A DNA stretch of 64,000 nt from Prosthecobacter debontii (lineage in GTDB: Bacteria > Verrucomicrobiota > Verrucomicrobiia > Verrucomicrobiales > Akkermansiaceae). Below are positions 63,120 to 64,000 of this stretch, piece after piece (within the stretch, counting starts at the first letter, position 1; the number at the start of each line of letters is the position of its first letter). The position numbers were made by a program, and so were the translations under genes. The stretch covers positions 1-64,000 of the forward strand of contig CAMBPB010000004.1 in assembly GCA_945869465.1 (NCBI GenBank). The letters run 5' to 3'. Under the pieces are notes generated by a model. That model was not told the origin of the DNA. It saw nothing but the letters and a program-made list of their open reading frames with translations, and did not search any database.

Positions 63120-63245
63120 GGGGAAGGGAGCATTACGCAAAGCCGACGGCAATTCCAAGCGGATTTACCGGAGACTTCGATGAGAGTGAATTCGATCGTG
63201 TCGTGAAGCTTGACGCAGACGGGAGTGGAGGGCATCCATTGGCTT

Positions 63246-63917
63246 GTGAATCTGACGTTATTCCACCTCTTGATCGCAGCCATGATTCTGGCCTGCGGTT
63301 CTGCCGTCGCCCAGCAGGCGGTGCCGCCGGAGCCGCCGCCCTCGGAATCCGAGGTGATGACCGAAGGGGTGCCGCCCGAGGTGGTGACATCGGCGGTGGC
63401 GGCGGTGGCGAGACTGGGTGAGGAAGTGGTGCTCGGGCGCTATCAAGTGGCGGTGGAGCGGATGTATCCGGTGTGGAAGGAACGCACCGCGAAGCGCATG
63501 GGAGGCATGGCCGCTCTGGAGAAAAAACTCGCCGGTGTGGGCATCTCGATGGTTCAGCAGGGGATCAGCATTATTTCCTGCAAGCCCCAGGGATTGCCGC
63601 GGGCGTATGAGGTAGCTCCCGGCACGAAAGTGGTGAAGGAGGACGGAGTGAATGTCGGGAAGCTGGTTTTCACCAAGTGGTTGGTGTTGGTGCCCACGGT
63701 GAGGAAGATCCGGATGATGCACGGCGAACCGGGCCAGCCGCCGAAGATTATAACCATCGAGAGCATCAGCTATCAGGTGGCCATTTCCGACAAGGGAAAG
63801 AACGACTGGACCTTCATTGACGGCTCGGAACTCAAGCCGAACGACCTGCGGGGGCTGTTCATTACCCTGCCGCAGAATCTGGAACTGCCGCCGGTGGAGA
63901 AACGGGAGTCACGTTAG
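63246..63917 (+). CDS. Secreted protein of unknown function
   Basis: 223 residues if started at GTG 63246 (VNLTLFHLLIAAMILACGSAVAQQA, signal peptide; the track uses TTG 63210). Pro-rich linker (PPEPPPSESEVMTEGVPPEV), then a helical part with GRYQVAVERMYPVWKERTAKRMGG and a beta-rich C terminus (ISYQVAISDKGKNDWTFIDGSELKP). It resembles conserved PVC hypothetical proteins; function unknown. Divergent from parB. Confidence 0.7.
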   Translation: MNLTLFHLLIAAMILACGSAVAQQAVPPEPPPSESEVMTEGVPPEVVTSAVAAVARLGEEVVLGRYQVAVERMYPVWKERTAKRMGGMAALEKKLAGVGISMVQQGISIISCKPQGLPRAYEVAPGTKVVKEDGVNVGKLVFTKWLVLVPTVRKIRMMHGEPGQPPKIITIESISYQVAISDKGKNDWTFIDGSELKPNDLRGLFITLPQNLELPPVEKRESR

Positions 63918-63925
63918 AAAAAATC

Positions 63926-64000
63926 ATGATATCGAGGAAAAAGGGAGTCCCGCAGGCGCAGATCCTGCATCGCAAACTGATGGAACTGTGGCAGCGGGGA
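63926..64000 (+). CDS. Start of an unidentified gene (partial)
   Basis: ATG at 63926 opens a frame (MISRKKGVPQAQILHRKLMELW) that runs to the window edge, 8 bp after the preceding stop. The leader atcATG fits other starts here. Too short to identify. Confidence 0.5.
   Translation, partial: MISRKKGVPQAQILHRKLMELWQRG

Overview
The window looks like a chromosomal segment of a Verrucomicrobiota bacterium (PVC group), probably near Verrucomicrobiaceae/Luteolibacter. The evidence is indirect. It has two DUF1080 (3-keto-disaccharide hydrolase-like) secreted proteins, a Tat-exported LamG/dimethylformamidase-like protein, a eukaryote-like Ser/Thr kinase with a LamG tail, GC-rich coding sequence, a division and cell wall (dcw) cluster, and BamA and a LolC-like permease (so a diderm envelope). 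Almost no start codon has a Shine-Dalgarno sequence; most are preceded by C-rich triplets such as gccATG or cccATG.

Layout. 1-11.36 kb: dcw cluster mraZ(end)-[105-bp tandem repeat]-rsmH-ftsL-ftsI-murE-murF-mraY-murD-LysM gene-ftsW, with overlapping or nearly abutting genes, closed by a strong hairpin. 11.5-23.9 kb: housekeeping and envelope genes (purN, M29 aminopeptidase, NlpC/P60 hydrolase, tadA, RluA-family synthase, Ser/Thr kinase, HEAT-DUF1080 protein, lysozyme-like protein, rpoZ, smpB, engB, tRNA-Gln). 24-32 kb: secreted hydrolases and bamA. 31.9-38 kb: HDAC-family deacetylase, two heptanucleotide repeat arrays, mdh, a palindromic intergenic element, a GNAT acetyltransferase, fusA and plsC. 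38-43.9 kb: FAD oxidoreductase, POT transporter, GH36-like glycosidase and an AraC regulator. 44-49.7 kb: L-rhamnose isomerase with a complete sugar ABC importer. 49.7-54 kb: gene remnants, rhomboid protease, L,D-transpeptidase, A-type Fe-S protein. 54-64 kb: TrmO, a large lipoprotein, DUF1080 protein, polyprenyl synthase, a REPIN-like element, folA, GYF-RDD protein, LolC-like permease, parB and secreted unknowns.

How it works together. The first 11 kb makes peptidoglycan precursors and the septal synthase pair FtsI/FtsW. The AraC regulator, GH36 glycosidase, POT transporter, rhamnose isomerase and ABC importer form a divergently arranged sugar-use region. The rest is core translation, envelope and chromosome maintenance interspersed with Verrucomicrobia-style secreted proteins. 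No prophage, IS transposase, CRISPR array or known defence island is visible. The less ordinary material lies in the repeats (105-bp in-frame array, heptad arrays, REPIN-like and MITE-like palindromes), in decayed gene fragments that the ORF track does not show, and in genes whose conserved N terminus has no ATG/GTG/TTG start.
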